A stretch of 64,000 bases of DNA from the NCBI GenBank assembly GCA_964538455.1, contig CAZIDZ010000003.1, positions 1 to 64,000 on the forward strand. The letters are read 5' to 3'. The stretch is from JAZDLX01 sp964538455 (GTDB lineage: Bacteria; Electryoneota; Electryoneia; Electryoneales; Electryoneaceae). Below the pieces are notes generated by a model. It was not told where the DNA came from and did not search any database. It saw only the letters and a list, made by a program, of their open reading frames with translations. Position 1 is the first letter of the stretch; the number at the start of each line of letters is the position of its first letter. Of this stretch, positions 1-9,058 are shown piece by piece. Made by a program: the position numbers and the translations under genes.

Positions 1-1
1 T

Positions 2-343
2 AAAATCCTGTATGATGGAACCATCTTGGATACAACTACGGAAGCAGTATTTCCAACTTCTCTTGCCGAACCTGATGGTTTTGCAATCGATTCCGCGCGG
101 CCAAATCCTCTCAACGGCACTGTGACAATTCGCATCACTGTGCCAGGCAATTCCTTAGCGACGCTGACGTTTTATGATCTGACGGGGCGAGCCGTGGGAA
201 CTCTGAAGGTACCGGCGTCTACGGCGGGCACGGCCACGGTGATCTGGCGCCCGGAACAGACCCTCGCGAGCGGCGTCTATTTCGTTCGGGCACAATCTTC
301 AGCGGGACAGGTTTCAACGAAAAAACTCGTATTGCTTCGATAG
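2..343 (+). CDS. C-terminal part of a secreted protein with T9SS type A-like sorting domain
   Basis: The frame is open to the window edge, so only the last ~113 residues of a longer exported protein are present; a TTG at 26 is not a credible start. The visible part has the layout of a Por-secretion/FlgD-like C-terminal domain: an ARPNPLNGTVTI-type first strand, a middle FYDLTGRAVGTL strand and a final GVYFVRAQ...KKLVLLR strand. In known families this domain directs cargo through the type IX secretion system and is cleaved at the surface. The passenger function cannot be told. No T9SS machinery gene is in the window, so use of that system is inferred. A strong terminator follows about 90 bp downstream. 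Confidence 0.75.
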   Translation, partial: KILYDGTILDTTTEAVFPTSLAEPDGFAIDSARPNPLNGTVTIRITVPGNSLATLTFYDLTGRAVGTLKVPASTAGTATVIWRPEQTLASGVYFVRAQSSAGQVSTKKLVLLR

Positions 344-435
344 GACGGTTGCTCATCATAAATTGAAGGGTGGCCCGGCCCTTCAGTTGAGTTCCTGATA
401 AAAATGAGATTATGAACCGGAAACGGAAAATAGAG

Positions 436-468
436 AAAGCCCGGTGAAGACAGCTTCACCGGGCTTTT
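436..468. terminator. Bidirectional intrinsic terminator
   Basis: A 13-bp perfect GC-rich stem (AAGCCCGGTGAAG / CTTCACCGGGCTT) with a 4-nt loop is flanked by A-rich sequence on the left and a short T run on the right. It lies between two convergent genes, the secreted-protein tail on + and surA on -, and can serve both. Confidence 0.85.
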
Positions 469-489
469 GATCTCAATCCGTATTGGGTA

Positions 490-1827
490 TCAACCGCCTT
501 GAGGCACACCCGTTGTGTCCGAGTAGACGTCGATATAAACGTTCTTTTTCAGTTCGTCCACCCAGCGGTTGTACACCTTCTCCTGCTTTTCCACCAGCGC
601 GAGCTGGGAGATCCGGTCCCAGTCCCGTTTCAGGTCGACTGGGCGTTCGGGTTCCTTCGCGAGCAGCTTCAGAATGTGAATCCCGAGCTGCGTGCGGAAA
701 GGCTGGCTGAACTGGCCGGTGTCGAGTTTCGTCGCCACGCCGCGAAAATCCGATTGCAGGTTGTTCAGGTCGAACCAGCCGAGATCTCCGCCCTGAGAAG
801 CGTTGTCCTTGTCGTCGGAATACTCCTTCGCCAGCGCGGCGAAGTCTCCGCCGTTCTGAAGCTTCTGGTAGATCTCTTTCGCCTTCTCCTCCGCGCGCTT
901 GGCGTCGGCGTCAGTCGGCCGCAGGCTGATCAAAATGTGGCTGGTGTTGATCTTTTCGCCGCGCCGCCAATTCAGCCGGATGATGTGGAAGCCGAACCGT
1001 GAGCGGATTGGTTCGCTGATCTCGCCTTCATTCAAACCGAAGGCCACCGATTCGTACTCCGGGACCAGGTCCCCGCGCTGTGTGGTGCCGAGCAGGCCTC
1101 CTTTCGCTCCCGTGCTGCGGTCGTCGGAGTACTGCATCGCCAGGTCCTCGAAATTGCCCCCCGTCATCAGCACGCGGAACAGGCTGTCCGCCAGGGATTT
1201 CGCCCGCTTGGTCGCCTCTTCGGTGGGCTGCACCTGTACGAGAATATGAGCGAGGTGGTAGCGTTCGGGCAGCGTGGGCAGGTTGTCCTTGTTGCGCTTG
1301 TAATAATCTTCGACTTCCGCCTTGTTCACCGAAACCGACTGGAGCTTCTGCGAGCGCAGGTGTTCGATCATCAGGTTGTCGCGGACTTGTTTGCGGAACT
1401 CACGCCGGATCTGACGGATCGGCTTGCCGTAATACTGCTCGAGCGCCTCCTCGCTGCCTAATTCCTGAACGATCTGGTTAATCCGCTGGTCCAGCGTCTG
1501 GTCGATTTCGCGGTCCTCGACCTTGACGTTGGTGTCTTCCTCGGCGACAGAGAGCAGAATCTTCTGGTTGATCAGCTCGTTGAGGATCTGGTTGCGTAGC
1601 GCGTACACCTGCTCCGGCGTCGAGTACATGCTGCGGTTACGGAGTACGATGTCCTGCACGTATTGCAGCACTTCCGATTCCAGGATGATCTCGTCGTTTA
1701 CGGTCGCCAGTACACGATCGACAAGGGTGTGCTCAGGTTTTTCGGGCTTTACGGTCTGGGCCGGGGCCGGGAGTGAAAACAGCATGGCGAGCAACGAAAA
1801 GAGCAGGGTGTATATCAGCTTTTTCAC
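490..1827 (-). CDS. surA: SurA-type periplasmic peptidyl-prolyl cis-trans isomerase/chaperone
   Basis: The 445-residue protein opens with a signal peptide (charged MKK, hydrophobic core, APAQ cleavage region). A SurA-like N-terminal chaperone segment spans about residues 34-170. Two parvulin (PpiC) domains follow at about 189-287 and 293-393; both keep the family pattern H-IL, YSDD, GG-LG and GFHII / GIHIL. SurA proteins escort unfolded outer-membrane proteins through the periplasm. It is the last gene of a leftward three-gene operon and overlaps its upstream neighbour by 4 bp (ATGA), so the two are probably translationally coupled. Transcription probably ends at the hairpin just downstream. 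Confidence 0.9.
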   Translation of the reverse strand: MKKLIYTLLFSLLAMLFSLPAPAQTVKPEKPEHTLVDRVLATVNDEIILESEVLQYVQDIVLRNRSMYSTPEQVYALRNQILNELINQKILLSVAEEDTNVKVEDREIDQTLDQRINQIVQELGSEEALEQYYGKPIRQIRREFRKQVRDNLMIEHLRSQKLQSVSVNKAEVEDYYKRNKDNLPTLPERYHLAHILVQVQPTEEATKRAKSLADSLFRVLMTGGNFEDLAMQYSDDRSTGAKGGLLGTTQRGDLVPEYESVAFGLNEGEISEPIRSRFGFHIIRLNWRRGEKINTSHILISLRPTDADAKRAEEKAKEIYQKLQNGGDFAALAKEYSDDKDNASQGGDLGWFDLNNLQSDFRGVATKLDTGQFSQPFRTQLGIHILKLLAKEPERPVDLKRDWDRISQLALVEKQEKVYNRWVDELKKNVYIDVYSDTTGVPQGG

Positions 1828-2975
1828 TCTTGGTCTCCAGTGGAAGTGGTGTCCGAAGCCGTGGTATCCGCAGGTGTGCTCAAGTCCGCTCCCGGAATCG
1901 CCCCGCTCGGCTCAACAACCGTTCCCGCGGCATCAAATGTGTCCGCCGGTTCCTGGCCCGTGGTCGCCACAGCTGCGGCCTCGAGCGGTTTTGTTTCCTC
2001 TTCACTTGGGGAAATCTCGGACTCGGCGCTCTCTTCCAATGTCGGCGATTCGCTTACCGGCGTCTCTTTCTCCGCGGTAGCGGTGGTGCCGCTCGCTGTA
2101 GTGGTGTCCTGGGCGAGATGTTCCATCTCGAGGATCGCGGGGGTATTGATTCGCACGATCCCGTGGCGGCGCGCCTCCCGCCGCAATCCCTCAATGTAGG
2201 AGATCTGGTTGCGTGCCCGTTCCTCGGCGTACAGTTGTGCGCGAATGATCGGCATCATTTCGTCGAGCGGGCGCGTCTTGCCGGCACTCTCCCGTCCCAG
2301 CAGTTTGACAACGAGCCAGCGTCCCTCGAGCAGGAAGGGCAGGGACGCCTGTCCTGAACGGAGCGGGTCGATCGCCCGGGTCACCTGGCGGGGGAGGCGT
2401 TCCACCGAAATGTACCCGGTGGTGTCGAAGTCGAGATCTTTGAAACCGTCCATCAGTTCTTCGTCGCTGCGGGACTGGTCGATACCGTTTCGCACGGACC
2501 AGGCGGTGCTGCGCGACGGGGAATAGGCGATGATCAACTGCACTTCATCGGTGACCCGTGTGAACTCCCCGGTGTGATCCTGCCAGTAAGCGACCACCTG
2601 CTCGTCGGAGGGCTGATCGACGTGGATCGCTACATCGTAGAGTTTGTTGATGATCAGCTCCTCGCGAAGCTGCTCCACTCGGCGTGAAATCTCCTTGTCG
2701 TGATAAAGGCCACGCCGGCGAGCTTCGTGCAGCAGGATCTGGTGGTCGACCCACTGGTTTACGACCTGGGCGCGCAGCTGCGGGTCATCCGAATCGAGGC
2801 CCATCTCCTCGACCATCCGGGTGACGTGCGCAGGCGTGATCGCTTTTTTACCGACCACCGCGATCGCATTGTCCGGCACGCGGCGGGCGAGATCACAGCC
2901 CGCGAGAAGGGCTGCGGCCAGGATCAAGAACGCTCCCGCCGCAAGTACGCCCTTAATCTCTTTGGTCAAGAACAT
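1824..2975 (-). CDS. SurA-like lipoprotein with degenerate parvulin region
   Basis: A lipoprotein signal with lipobox LLAGC (Cys27) puts this 383-residue protein in a membrane facing the periplasm. Residues ~35-125 resemble the SurA N-terminal chaperone fold, including the NQWVDHQILLHEARRRGL stretch. The middle (about 140-240) sits where a parvulin domain would be but lacks the clear catalytic signatures of its neighbours. The last ~90 residues are acidic, Thr/Ser/Glu-rich and probably disordered. It is the middle gene of the operon, overlapping the upstream gene by 23 bp and surA by 4 bp. It is likely a non-catalytic partner in outer-membrane protein folding; that role is inferred from context. 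Confidence 0.75.
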   Translation of the reverse strand: MFLTKEIKGVLAAGAFLILAAALLAGCDLARRVPDNAIAVVGKKAITPAHVTRMVEEMGLDSDDPQLRAQVVNQWVDHQILLHEARRRGLYHDKEISRRVEQLREELIINKLYDVAIHVDQPSDEQVVAYWQDHTGEFTRVTDEVQLIIAYSPSRSTAWSVRNGIDQSRSDEELMDGFKDLDFDTTGYISVERLPRQVTRAIDPLRSGQASLPFLLEGRWLVVKLLGRESAGKTRPLDEMMPIIRAQLYAEERARNQISYIEGLRREARRHGIVRINTPAILEMEHLAQDTTTASGTTATAEKETPVSESPTLEESAESEISPSEEETKPLEAAAVATTGQEPADTFDAAGTVVEPSGAIPGADLSTPADTTASDTTSTGDQE

Positions 2976-4662
2976 ATTTCAGGTTTTTCCGGTAGATCTT
3001 GTACGAAGCGTTCTGCATCAGGCTGTCCACGAGTGCTTCGTAGTCCGCCTTTGCGCGCATGTCTTGGATGTCTCTCACGACTTTTGGACGCGCGACATCG
3101 AACTTCTGGGGACTCGGTGGATAGATCTTCGTCAATTTGAATACGGAATACCCGCCGCGAAGGTCCACCGGACCGACAACGTCGCCTTCCTTGGCATCAG
3201 CGAGTGCATCCGAGAGCGGGCCGAATGTGCCCTCGTTGAAGGGTCCGAGGTGGCCTTTTCGGTTTCGACCATTCGCTCGCACCGTGTATTTGGCGGCCAA
3301 TTCCTCAATCGATGCCCCCGCCTTCACCCGGAGGTAAAGTTTGCGAGCCTCCGCGGGTTGATCGACAAGAATCTCAATCCCCTCGTACCTTTTGGGCGCG
3401 GTGTACTTTCTGATATTCTTCTGATAGTAATCCCTCATCTCAGCTTCGGTGGGAGCCGGAAGGTTTTCTTTCCGCTGGTCCTTGTAATAGGTGAAGAGGT
3501 AGTAGTCAACGGCTTCCCGCGCACCGTGGATAACCTCTGGTTCTTTCAGCAGCCCACGCTTCTTGATTTCGTCGGGCATCAGATAAAGCTGCGAGATGAT
3601 GATGTCAAGTTGACGATCGACTGTCTCCTTGGTGAGGAATCGATCCTGCGGACGGACGAATTTGTTTACATAATCCGAAACATCCTGCACGGTCAAGGAT
3701 TCAGGCGGCAGGTCGAATGTCACCAGGACGGAAGACAAATTCTTTTCAGTGAACCGGCGAAAAGGATCCGGAGAGTGCGCATAATCGCCGGTTGCCGCTA
3801 TCTTCGCAACCATCGCGTCCACCGCTTCCTGATTTATGGAAACATGATGCGCCTTTTTTAGACTATCGATGAAGGCCAGCGATTTGTCCCGAAGCTCCCC
3901 GCCGTGCAGTTCCATCAGACGGCTGCGGATCCTGTTCTTGTCGAGCGCGTAGGAGGGACGGTTCTTTTTCTCACGACGACCGGCGAGCTTGATGATATGC
4001 CATCCATACGAGGTGTGGACAGGCTCCGAGATCTCATTGACTTTCATGCTCCAGACTTTGTTCTCGAATTCCGGGACCATCGCGCCCCACCCGAACCAGC
4101 CGATGTCCCCGGCGGGAGTCGTTTTATCCTCGTTGTATTTGCGAGCGAGTTGGATAAAATCCACCTTGGGCTGAATGGCAACGTGATAGAGGCTGTCAGC
4201 GAGACGTTCAGCCTCGTCGGAACTGCGCTCATCACGATCCTTGATCAGGATGTGAAAAACACGGACCTCGTATTTGTCATGTTTGTAGAAGTCTTTCAGC
4301 ATCTTCTCGTTGAGCACTTTGTCGAGTACGACTTGCGTCTGTAAAGCTTGCATCGCTCGCTCGTTCAGCATGCGGTCGTACGTCGTCCGCGCGTAATCAA
4401 GCGTATCGAGAGAGTCTTTGTAGGCTGCTTCCGTGACCAGACGCTGCGCGATTAAATCGTTGAGTTTCTTGTCGATCTGAGCATCCGTGACCTTCTTCAT
4501 CCCATCTTCGCCGAACTGATTCCGAAGGATTTCACGGAACATATCGACACTCATCGTCCAGTCGCCGACCTTAAGAATATTTCGCTCACCGGGTTTTGTG
4601 CAGCCGGCGATGAGGATGAACACTGCGAGCAACGTTACCATCACAAGCGAACTCTTGCGCAT
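2953..4662 (-). CDS. PpiC-type peptidyl-prolyl isomerase lipoprotein
   Basis: From the chosen ATG this is a 569-residue lipoprotein (MRKSS..., lipobox LIAGC). A SurA/PrsA-like N-terminal segment is followed by a clear parvulin domain around residues 130-235 (VRVFHILIKDR, GDIGWFGWG, YGWHIIKL). A second, more divergent parvulin-like domain lies around 425-525 (GHLGPFNEG, GGYSVFKL). A GGAGG sits 13 nt before this ATG; an in-frame GTG three codons upstream (4671) has closer spacing and is an alternative start. It is the first gene of the operon, so the promoter should be in the divergent region to its right. The family assists folding of exported proteins. Confidence 0.85.
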   Translation of the reverse strand: MRKSSLVMVTLLAVFILIAGCTKPGERNILKVGDWTMSVDMFREILRNQFGEDGMKKVTDAQIDKKLNDLIAQRLVTEAAYKDSLDTLDYARTTYDRMLNERAMQALQTQVVLDKVLNEKMLKDFYKHDKYEVRVFHILIKDRDERSSDEAERLADSLYHVAIQPKVDFIQLARKYNEDKTTPAGDIGWFGWGAMVPEFENKVWSMKVNEISEPVHTSYGWHIIKLAGRREKKNRPSYALDKNRIRSRLMELHGGELRDKSLAFIDSLKKAHHVSINQEAVDAMVAKIAATGDYAHSPDPFRRFTEKNLSSVLVTFDLPPESLTVQDVSDYVNKFVRPQDRFLTKETVDRQLDIIISQLYLMPDEIKKRGLLKEPEVIHGAREAVDYYLFTYYKDQRKENLPAPTEAEMRDYYQKNIRKYTAPKRYEGIEILVDQPAEARKLYLRVKAGASIEELAAKYTVRANGRNRKGHLGPFNEGTFGPLSDALADAKEGDVVGPVDLRGGYSVFKLTKIYPPSPQKFDVARPKVVRDIQDMRAKADYEALVDSLMQNASYKIYRKNLKYVLDQRD

Positions 4663-5039
4663 ACTGATCACAATGCCTCCGCGTCTTGACAGGTTGTTTC
4701 CTGATCCAGTTACGAACATCACTCCTCAGACGTGCACAAGTTCCGTATTCCAACGGTACGCAAAGAAACCTAAGGTACTCAGGGACCCTTACGTGCGCAA
4801 GAAACGTCGTTGCGGGAAGGGGACAGGGCTGCCGCCACGGAAAGTGTACACCTCTTCGCACTTATCTGCCTTTCCGCATCGATCAAGAAGTTCCGGGGCT
4901 TCTGGTGTTAGCGTCCGGAAGTGTGTATCTTGACGTGAAATAGTCGCGCGTTGCCGGTCCGCCTGCACGTTGTCCGCTTCGCAATCAAAACAGTGCAGGC
5001 GCTCGCTGAATAGCGCGCAACGAAGCAGAAGAGGGCACC
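4663..5039. other. Divergent intergenic region
   Basis: About 380 bp separate the leftward PPIase operon from a rightward barrel gene. The small open frames here look like random frames in GC-rich DNA and have no convincing ribosome site. Promoters for both directions must lie here, but I see no clear -35/-10 pair; a TTGACG at 4930 lacks a matching -10. Confidence 0.5.
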
Positions 5040-5837
5040 ATGAGGAACGTTCGCACTCGCTGTGCCATTCCCTTGATGGTTTTGCTGCTGCTGCTGGGCT
5101 CCGGGGACGCGCAGGCGCAAATGGCGGATAACGTCAATATGTTGGAGATGCTGCACCTGATCAACGTGCCCACCGCGGGGGTCTTGAAACAGGGGCAGTA
5201 CCAGATCGATCTGCGCGCCTATCGGGACGGAGGCATCCAGGGAGGGGTCGGGATTGGCCTCTTCAACCGGTTCATGTTCGGCGTTTCCTGGGGCGGCGAG
5301 GGTTTGATCGGGTTCGGCAAACCCCGCGGCAATAAACTTCCCGGCGTGCTTGTCAAATACCGCCTCTTCGAGGAATCAGTGTCATTCCCGGCGGTCACCT
5401 TTGGCTATGACATGCAGGGGCAGGGCGCGTGGTACGATGGGGATAACAGGTACCTGTATAAAGCGCCGGGCGCCTTCGTGGCGGTCTCGAGAAACTGGAT
5501 CAGCGATTACGGACGTTTTGGCGTCCACCTCGGCGTGAATTACAACAATTTTGAGACCGATGACCAGCGGGGACTGGACGGGTTCGCCGGGCTGGATTTC
5601 AGCATCAACGAGCAGATTGCGGCGCTCGCCGAGTATGATCTGGCGCTGGATGACAACACGAATGACAATCGCTTCGGCGTTGGTCCCGCGGGATACCTGA
5701 ACGCCGGATTCCGACTGACTTTCGCCCAGGCGCTCGTGCTCCAGTTCCAATTCATCGACCTGCTCGGGAGCAGTGCGGAAACCCAGGGCATTGGAAGAGA
5801 GTTGAAGATCGTGTACGTCGAGACGTTCAGCTTCTGA
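5040..5837 (+). CDS. Outer-membrane beta-barrel protein, YjbH-like
   Basis: The 265-residue protein has a strong signal peptide (LMVLLLLLGSGDAQAQ). It then shows alternating aromatic and Gly-rich strands typical of a barrel (GIGLFNRFMFGVSWGG, GVHLGVNYNN), ending in ...YVETFSF with a C-terminal Phe as in many outer-membrane proteins. The NVPTAGVLKQGQYQIDLR opening resembles barrel proteins grouped with YjbH in FCB bacteria. An AGAGGG lies a few bases before the ATG. It is followed 7 bp later by another barrel-like protein, so the two probably form an operon. No substrate can be assigned. Confidence 0.65.
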   Translation: MRNVRTRCAIPLMVLLLLLGSGDAQAQMADNVNMLEMLHLINVPTAGVLKQGQYQIDLRAYRDGGIQGGVGIGLFNRFMFGVSWGGEGLIGFGKPRGNKLPGVLVKYRLFEESVSFPAVTFGYDMQGQGAWYDGDNRYLYKAPGAFVAVSRNWISDYGRFGVHLGVNYNNFETDDQRGLDGFAGLDFSINEQIAALAEYDLALDDNTNDNRFGVGPAGYLNAGFRLTFAQALVLQFQFIDLLGSSAETQGIGRELKIVYVETFSF

Positions 5838-5844
5838 TTCGGGG

Positions 5845-6951
5845 ATGTACGTGGGCCTGAAAACCGGCAGGTTCTATTCGGCTGTGGGGACGGTAGTTCT
5901 CACGGCCTTCCTTTTGTCGTCCGATTCATTCGCACGGCCGGCCCTCCCTCAAGGCACTCCGTTTGCATTTGGTAGCTCCTGGAATGTCGCAACGGCCTGC
6001 GCCGGCGCGGCGGTCGACAGCGGCCTCGTCGGAGGGATTCTCAATCCTGCGGCGCTCGTCTCCAATCGCAATGAGCTTCTTGGCGAGGGAGAGGTCTTCG
6101 GCAATATCTCCACTTCGCTCGGGATCAAGGCAGCGGACTACCGCATCGACGCGGGGGCCATCGGCTACTTGAACCGCTACCGAAAAGTCACGCTCGCGTT
6201 TGTCTACACTCCGCTCGAACGGCTGGAGTCCGGGTATACTTATGGGGCTTCCCGGCTCGTGCAATCGTCACAACACAGCGAACTGGCCGCGATTGTCGCT
6301 TTCCCGCTATCCTCAAGGATTTCCGCGGGTCTGCAGGTGGGAAACCTACGCGGCACAAGCAACGACGGGGTGCTCACCAATCCGGCGGACGGCGACACCT
6401 CACTCGCTCCGCACCTGCTGGATCTCAGAGTCGGAGCACGGTTCAATGGCGACTCGTGGAGCGGATCGTTCGCGATGCTGGCCCCGCCGTTCGGATCGGT
6501 GGGCATTGACCGGCCGGTAAACGTGACTGCCAGGCGCACCTCCTCGACTTACAGCTACAGGGGGGCGTGGGCGTCCTCGTTCGGTATTGGATATCGTCGA
6601 CGCACGGTCGTTTGGGCGCTCGATGCCACCGTCAGGGATTCGCGCTTCCGCCGCTTCGGCGGCGATGAACTCCCCGGAGGAGGTGTACAGTTCGATCTGG
6701 CGGGGTCGTTCCGGTGGGCGGTCTCGAACCCGTTGCGGCTGACCGCCGGAGTGTCCGCGAGACTTGTTGACCCCGAACAGGAGAAACACCTTATCTTCGG
6801 TTTTGGAGGGAGCTACGACCCAACGCCGGATATCACGCTGATCGGCGGTGCAGGTCTGATGTTTGGCACGGGCGAGGGCCTCTCAGGTACGGCCTTGGAG
6901 CATGTTCGTCCCTGGATTCTGCGTGGTGGTGCGATCTTCCACGGAGATTGA
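5845..6951 (+). CDS. Putative outer-membrane beta-barrel protein, FadL/PorV-like
   Basis: This is a 368-residue exported protein (hydrophobic segment VGTVVLTAFLLSSDSFA). The mature start, FGSSWNVATACAGAAVDSG...GGILNPAAL, resembles the opening of FadL/UPF0164/PorV-like proteins (ATAMGGAxxA...NPA). The rest is rich in short amphipathic strands. It follows the YjbH-like barrel after 7 bp and precedes threonine aldolase by 35 bp. Function is unknown; transport of a hydrophobic compound or a secretion-related role are options. The assignment to this superfamily is by overall pattern only. Confidence 0.5.
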   Translation: MYVGLKTGRFYSAVGTVVLTAFLLSSDSFARPALPQGTPFAFGSSWNVATACAGAAVDSGLVGGILNPAALVSNRNELLGEGEVFGNISTSLGIKAADYRIDAGAIGYLNRYRKVTLAFVYTPLERLESGYTYGASRLVQSSQHSELAAIVAFPLSSRISAGLQVGNLRGTSNDGVLTNPADGDTSLAPHLLDLRVGARFNGDSWSGSFAMLAPPFGSVGIDRPVNVTARRTSSTYSYRGAWASSFGIGYRRRTVVWALDATVRDSRFRRFGGDELPGGGVQFDLAGSFRWAVSNPLRLTAGVSARLVDPEQEKHLIFGFGGSYDPTPDITLIGGAGLMFGTGEGLSGTALEHVRPWILRGGAIFHGD

Positions 6952-6986
6952 CGCGCGACGTTCTTGGTAAGGATTGGGATTGGACG

Positions 6987-8015
6987 ATGATCGATCTGCG
7001 AAGCGACACGGTGACCAAACCGACGCCTGAAATGCGAAAGGCGATGTATGAGGCGGAGGTGGGGGACGATGTGTTCAGCGAGGACCCGACGATCAACAAG
7101 CTGCAGGAGCGGGTTGCCGGGATCCTCGGGAAGGAAGCCGCTCTGTATGTCCCTTCGGGGACGATGAGCAACCAGATCGCGATCAAAATCCTCACGCGCG
7201 AAGGGGACGAGGTGTACTGCGATCAGGGGGCGCACATTTTCAACTACGAAGCGGGCGCCCCTTCGTTTGTCAGCAGGGTACAGATCAGACCGATTCAGGG
7301 CGTGCGCGGGGTGTTCACCACCGCGCAGGTGGAAGAGCTGCTGCAACCGGACAACGCCCATTTTCCGCGCTCCGCACTGATCAGCATCGAAAACACGGCG
7401 AATCGCGGCGGTGGAACGGTTTGGCCGCTGGCGGAAATTCACCGTCTGCGGGAATTGGCGAATGAGAAGGGCCTGCGCGTGCACCTCGATGGGGCGCGCC
7501 TGTGGAACGCCGTCGCCGCCTCGGGTACTCCTGAAAAGGATTGGGCCCAGTACGCGGATACGGTGTCGGTCTGTTTCAGCAAGGGACTTGGGGCGCCGGT
7601 GGGCAGCGCTCTTGTCAGTTCGAAGGAGTTGATCGCGGAGGCCCATCGAATTCGCAAGAAACTGGGGGGCGGGATGCGCCAGGCCGGGATTATCGCGGCC
7701 GGAGCGCTTTACGCCTTGGAGCATAACCGGGAGCGGCTGATCGAGGACCACCGCCGGGCAAAAACCCTTGCGCAGGGGCTCGCCGAGATTCAGGGCTTCG
7801 CGATCGATCTCGAACACGTCGATACGAATATCGTCATCGTTGATATGACAGAACGCGCACTTGAATCCGGGCAATTCGCCAAGCGCGTTGCCGAACAGGG
7901 TTTGCTGGTGACGCTTGCCGGCCCCCACAAGGTCCGGTTTGTTACCCACCTGCAAACCACCGACGAAGACATAGAAAAGGCTCTCGAGATCGTGCGGACT
8001 CTTTACGCCGCATGA
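6987..8015 (+). CDS. ltaE: Low-specificity L-threonine aldolase
   Basis: This PLP enzyme cleaves L-threonine or L-allo-threonine to glycine and acetaldehyde. Family signatures are the N-terminal MIDLRSDTVTKPTPEMRKAM, the VPSGTMSNQIA substrate/PLP region, HLDGARLWNA with the cofactor-binding Asp, and VCFSKGLGAPVGS with the Schiff-base lysine (Lys199). The 342-residue length is normal. The ATG directly before IDLRSD is chosen over an upstream TTG because it is where family members begin. It ends just before the YhaM-like gene. Confidence 0.93.
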   Translation: MIDLRSDTVTKPTPEMRKAMYEAEVGDDVFSEDPTINKLQERVAGILGKEAALYVPSGTMSNQIAIKILTREGDEVYCDQGAHIFNYEAGAPSFVSRVQIRPIQGVRGVFTTAQVEELLQPDNAHFPRSALISIENTANRGGGTVWPLAEIHRLRELANEKGLRVHLDGARLWNAVAASGTPEKDWAQYADTVSVCFSKGLGAPVGSALVSSKELIAEAHRIRKKLGGGMRQAGIIAAGALYALEHNRERLIEDHRRAKTLAQGLAEIQGFAIDLEHVDTNIVIVDMTERALESGQFAKRVAEQGLLVTLAGPHKVRFVTHLQTTDEDIEKALEIVRTLYAA

Positions 8016-8047
8016 TCTTTGCCGCCTGGCGGAGGAGGAACAGGGCG

Positions 8048-9058
8048 ATGACTGAACTCAACCGCGACGACCACCCCTTTATCAACGATCTTCACGTCGG
8101 CGACAATTTCGACGGGTTCTTCGTCATGCAGTCCCTCCAGATGAAAACCACGCGGGCGAACAAACCCTTCATCGTCTTCGAATTCAGCGACCGGACCGGC
8201 CGTATCGCGGGCAAGCTCTGGGATGACGCAGAAGCGGCCTATCGCGGATTGAGCGAAGGGCAGGTGGTCAAGGTGCGGGCGGTCGTCGAGGAGTACCTCG
8301 GTAATCCCGAGTTGAAGGTTCAGAAAATCCGGCCTGTTGCCGGCGAAGACAGCACCGATGTTACCCGCTTCCTGCCTACTGTCGATCATGATTCCCAGCA
8401 GGATTGGGATCAGCTCGAAGCTGCCATGGAACGGCTGGAGCACCCAGGGTTGAAAGCGCTGCTGGAAAAGCTGTTCGGCGATGAATCGTTCCGTGAGCAA
8501 TACGGCCGCGCGCCTGCGGGTAAACGGTGGCATCACGGATACATCGGTGGCCTACTCGAACACGCGGCCTCGATGGCGAAGCTCGCGCATCGGGTTGCCG
8601 ACCATTATCCACAGCTGGACCGGGACTTGCTCGTTGCCGGGGCGATCCTCCACGACGTCGGGAAGCTGCAGGAGTTGAAGTACGACACCTCGATCGATTA
8701 CACCGTCCGCGGACGGCTGGAGGGACACATCGTGATCGGCGCCAACTTCGTCGAGCAGGCTGCGGAAGGGATCGAGGAACTCGACGAGGAGACGCTGGTT
8801 CACCTCAAGCACCTGGTCCTTTCGCACCAGGGGACGCGCGAGAATGGATGCCCGGTGGAACCGATGACCCGGGAGGCCTTTACCCTCTATTACCTCGACG
8901 AAATAGACAGCAAGTTGAACGCGATCGGGCGTGAGTTGGAAAAGGCTGCCGGAGGAGGGGGAGCTTTCACCGAGTACATCAAACTACTCGACAGAATGCT
9001 CTACAAAGGCGGAGGCTTCGGCGAATCGACGCCCGGCGCCGATCCCTCAGACGAATGA
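8048..9058 (+). CDS. yhaM: YhaM-type 3'-5' exoribonuclease (OB-fold plus HD domain)
   Basis: An N-terminal OB-fold nucleic-acid domain (about residues 12-95, with FIVFEFSDRTGRIAGKLW) precedes an HD metal-dependent domain. The family-specific HHGYIGGLLEH and AILHDVGKLQEL (His202-Asp203) are present. The closest characterised relatives degrade RNA and single-stranded DNA 3' to 5' with Mn2+. The start is decided by a GGAGGAGG ending 9 nt before this ATG; an earlier ATG at 8012 overlaps the aldolase stop but adds residues unlike the family. The 3' end overlaps a convergent gene by 58 bp. Confidence 0.87.
   Translation: MTELNRDDHPFINDLHVGDNFDGFFVMQSLQMKTTRANKPFIVFEFSDRTGRIAGKLWDDAEAAYRGLSEGQVVKVRAVVEEYLGNPELKVQKIRPVAGEDSTDVTRFLPTVDHDSQQDWDQLEAAMERLEHPGLKALLEKLFGDESFREQYGRAPAGKRWHHGYIGGLLEHAASMAKLAHRVADHYPQLDRDLLVAGAILHDVGKLQELKYDTSIDYTVRGRLEGHIVIGANFVEQAAEGIEELDEETLVHLKHLVLSHQGTRENGCPVEPMTREAFTLYYLDEIDSKLNAIGRELEKAAGGGGAFTEYIKLLDRMLYKGGGFGESTPGADPSDE

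Noticed and set aside
6813..7955. 380-codon frame on the - strand
   Set aside because: Antisense to threonine aldolase, which is unmistakable on the + strand.
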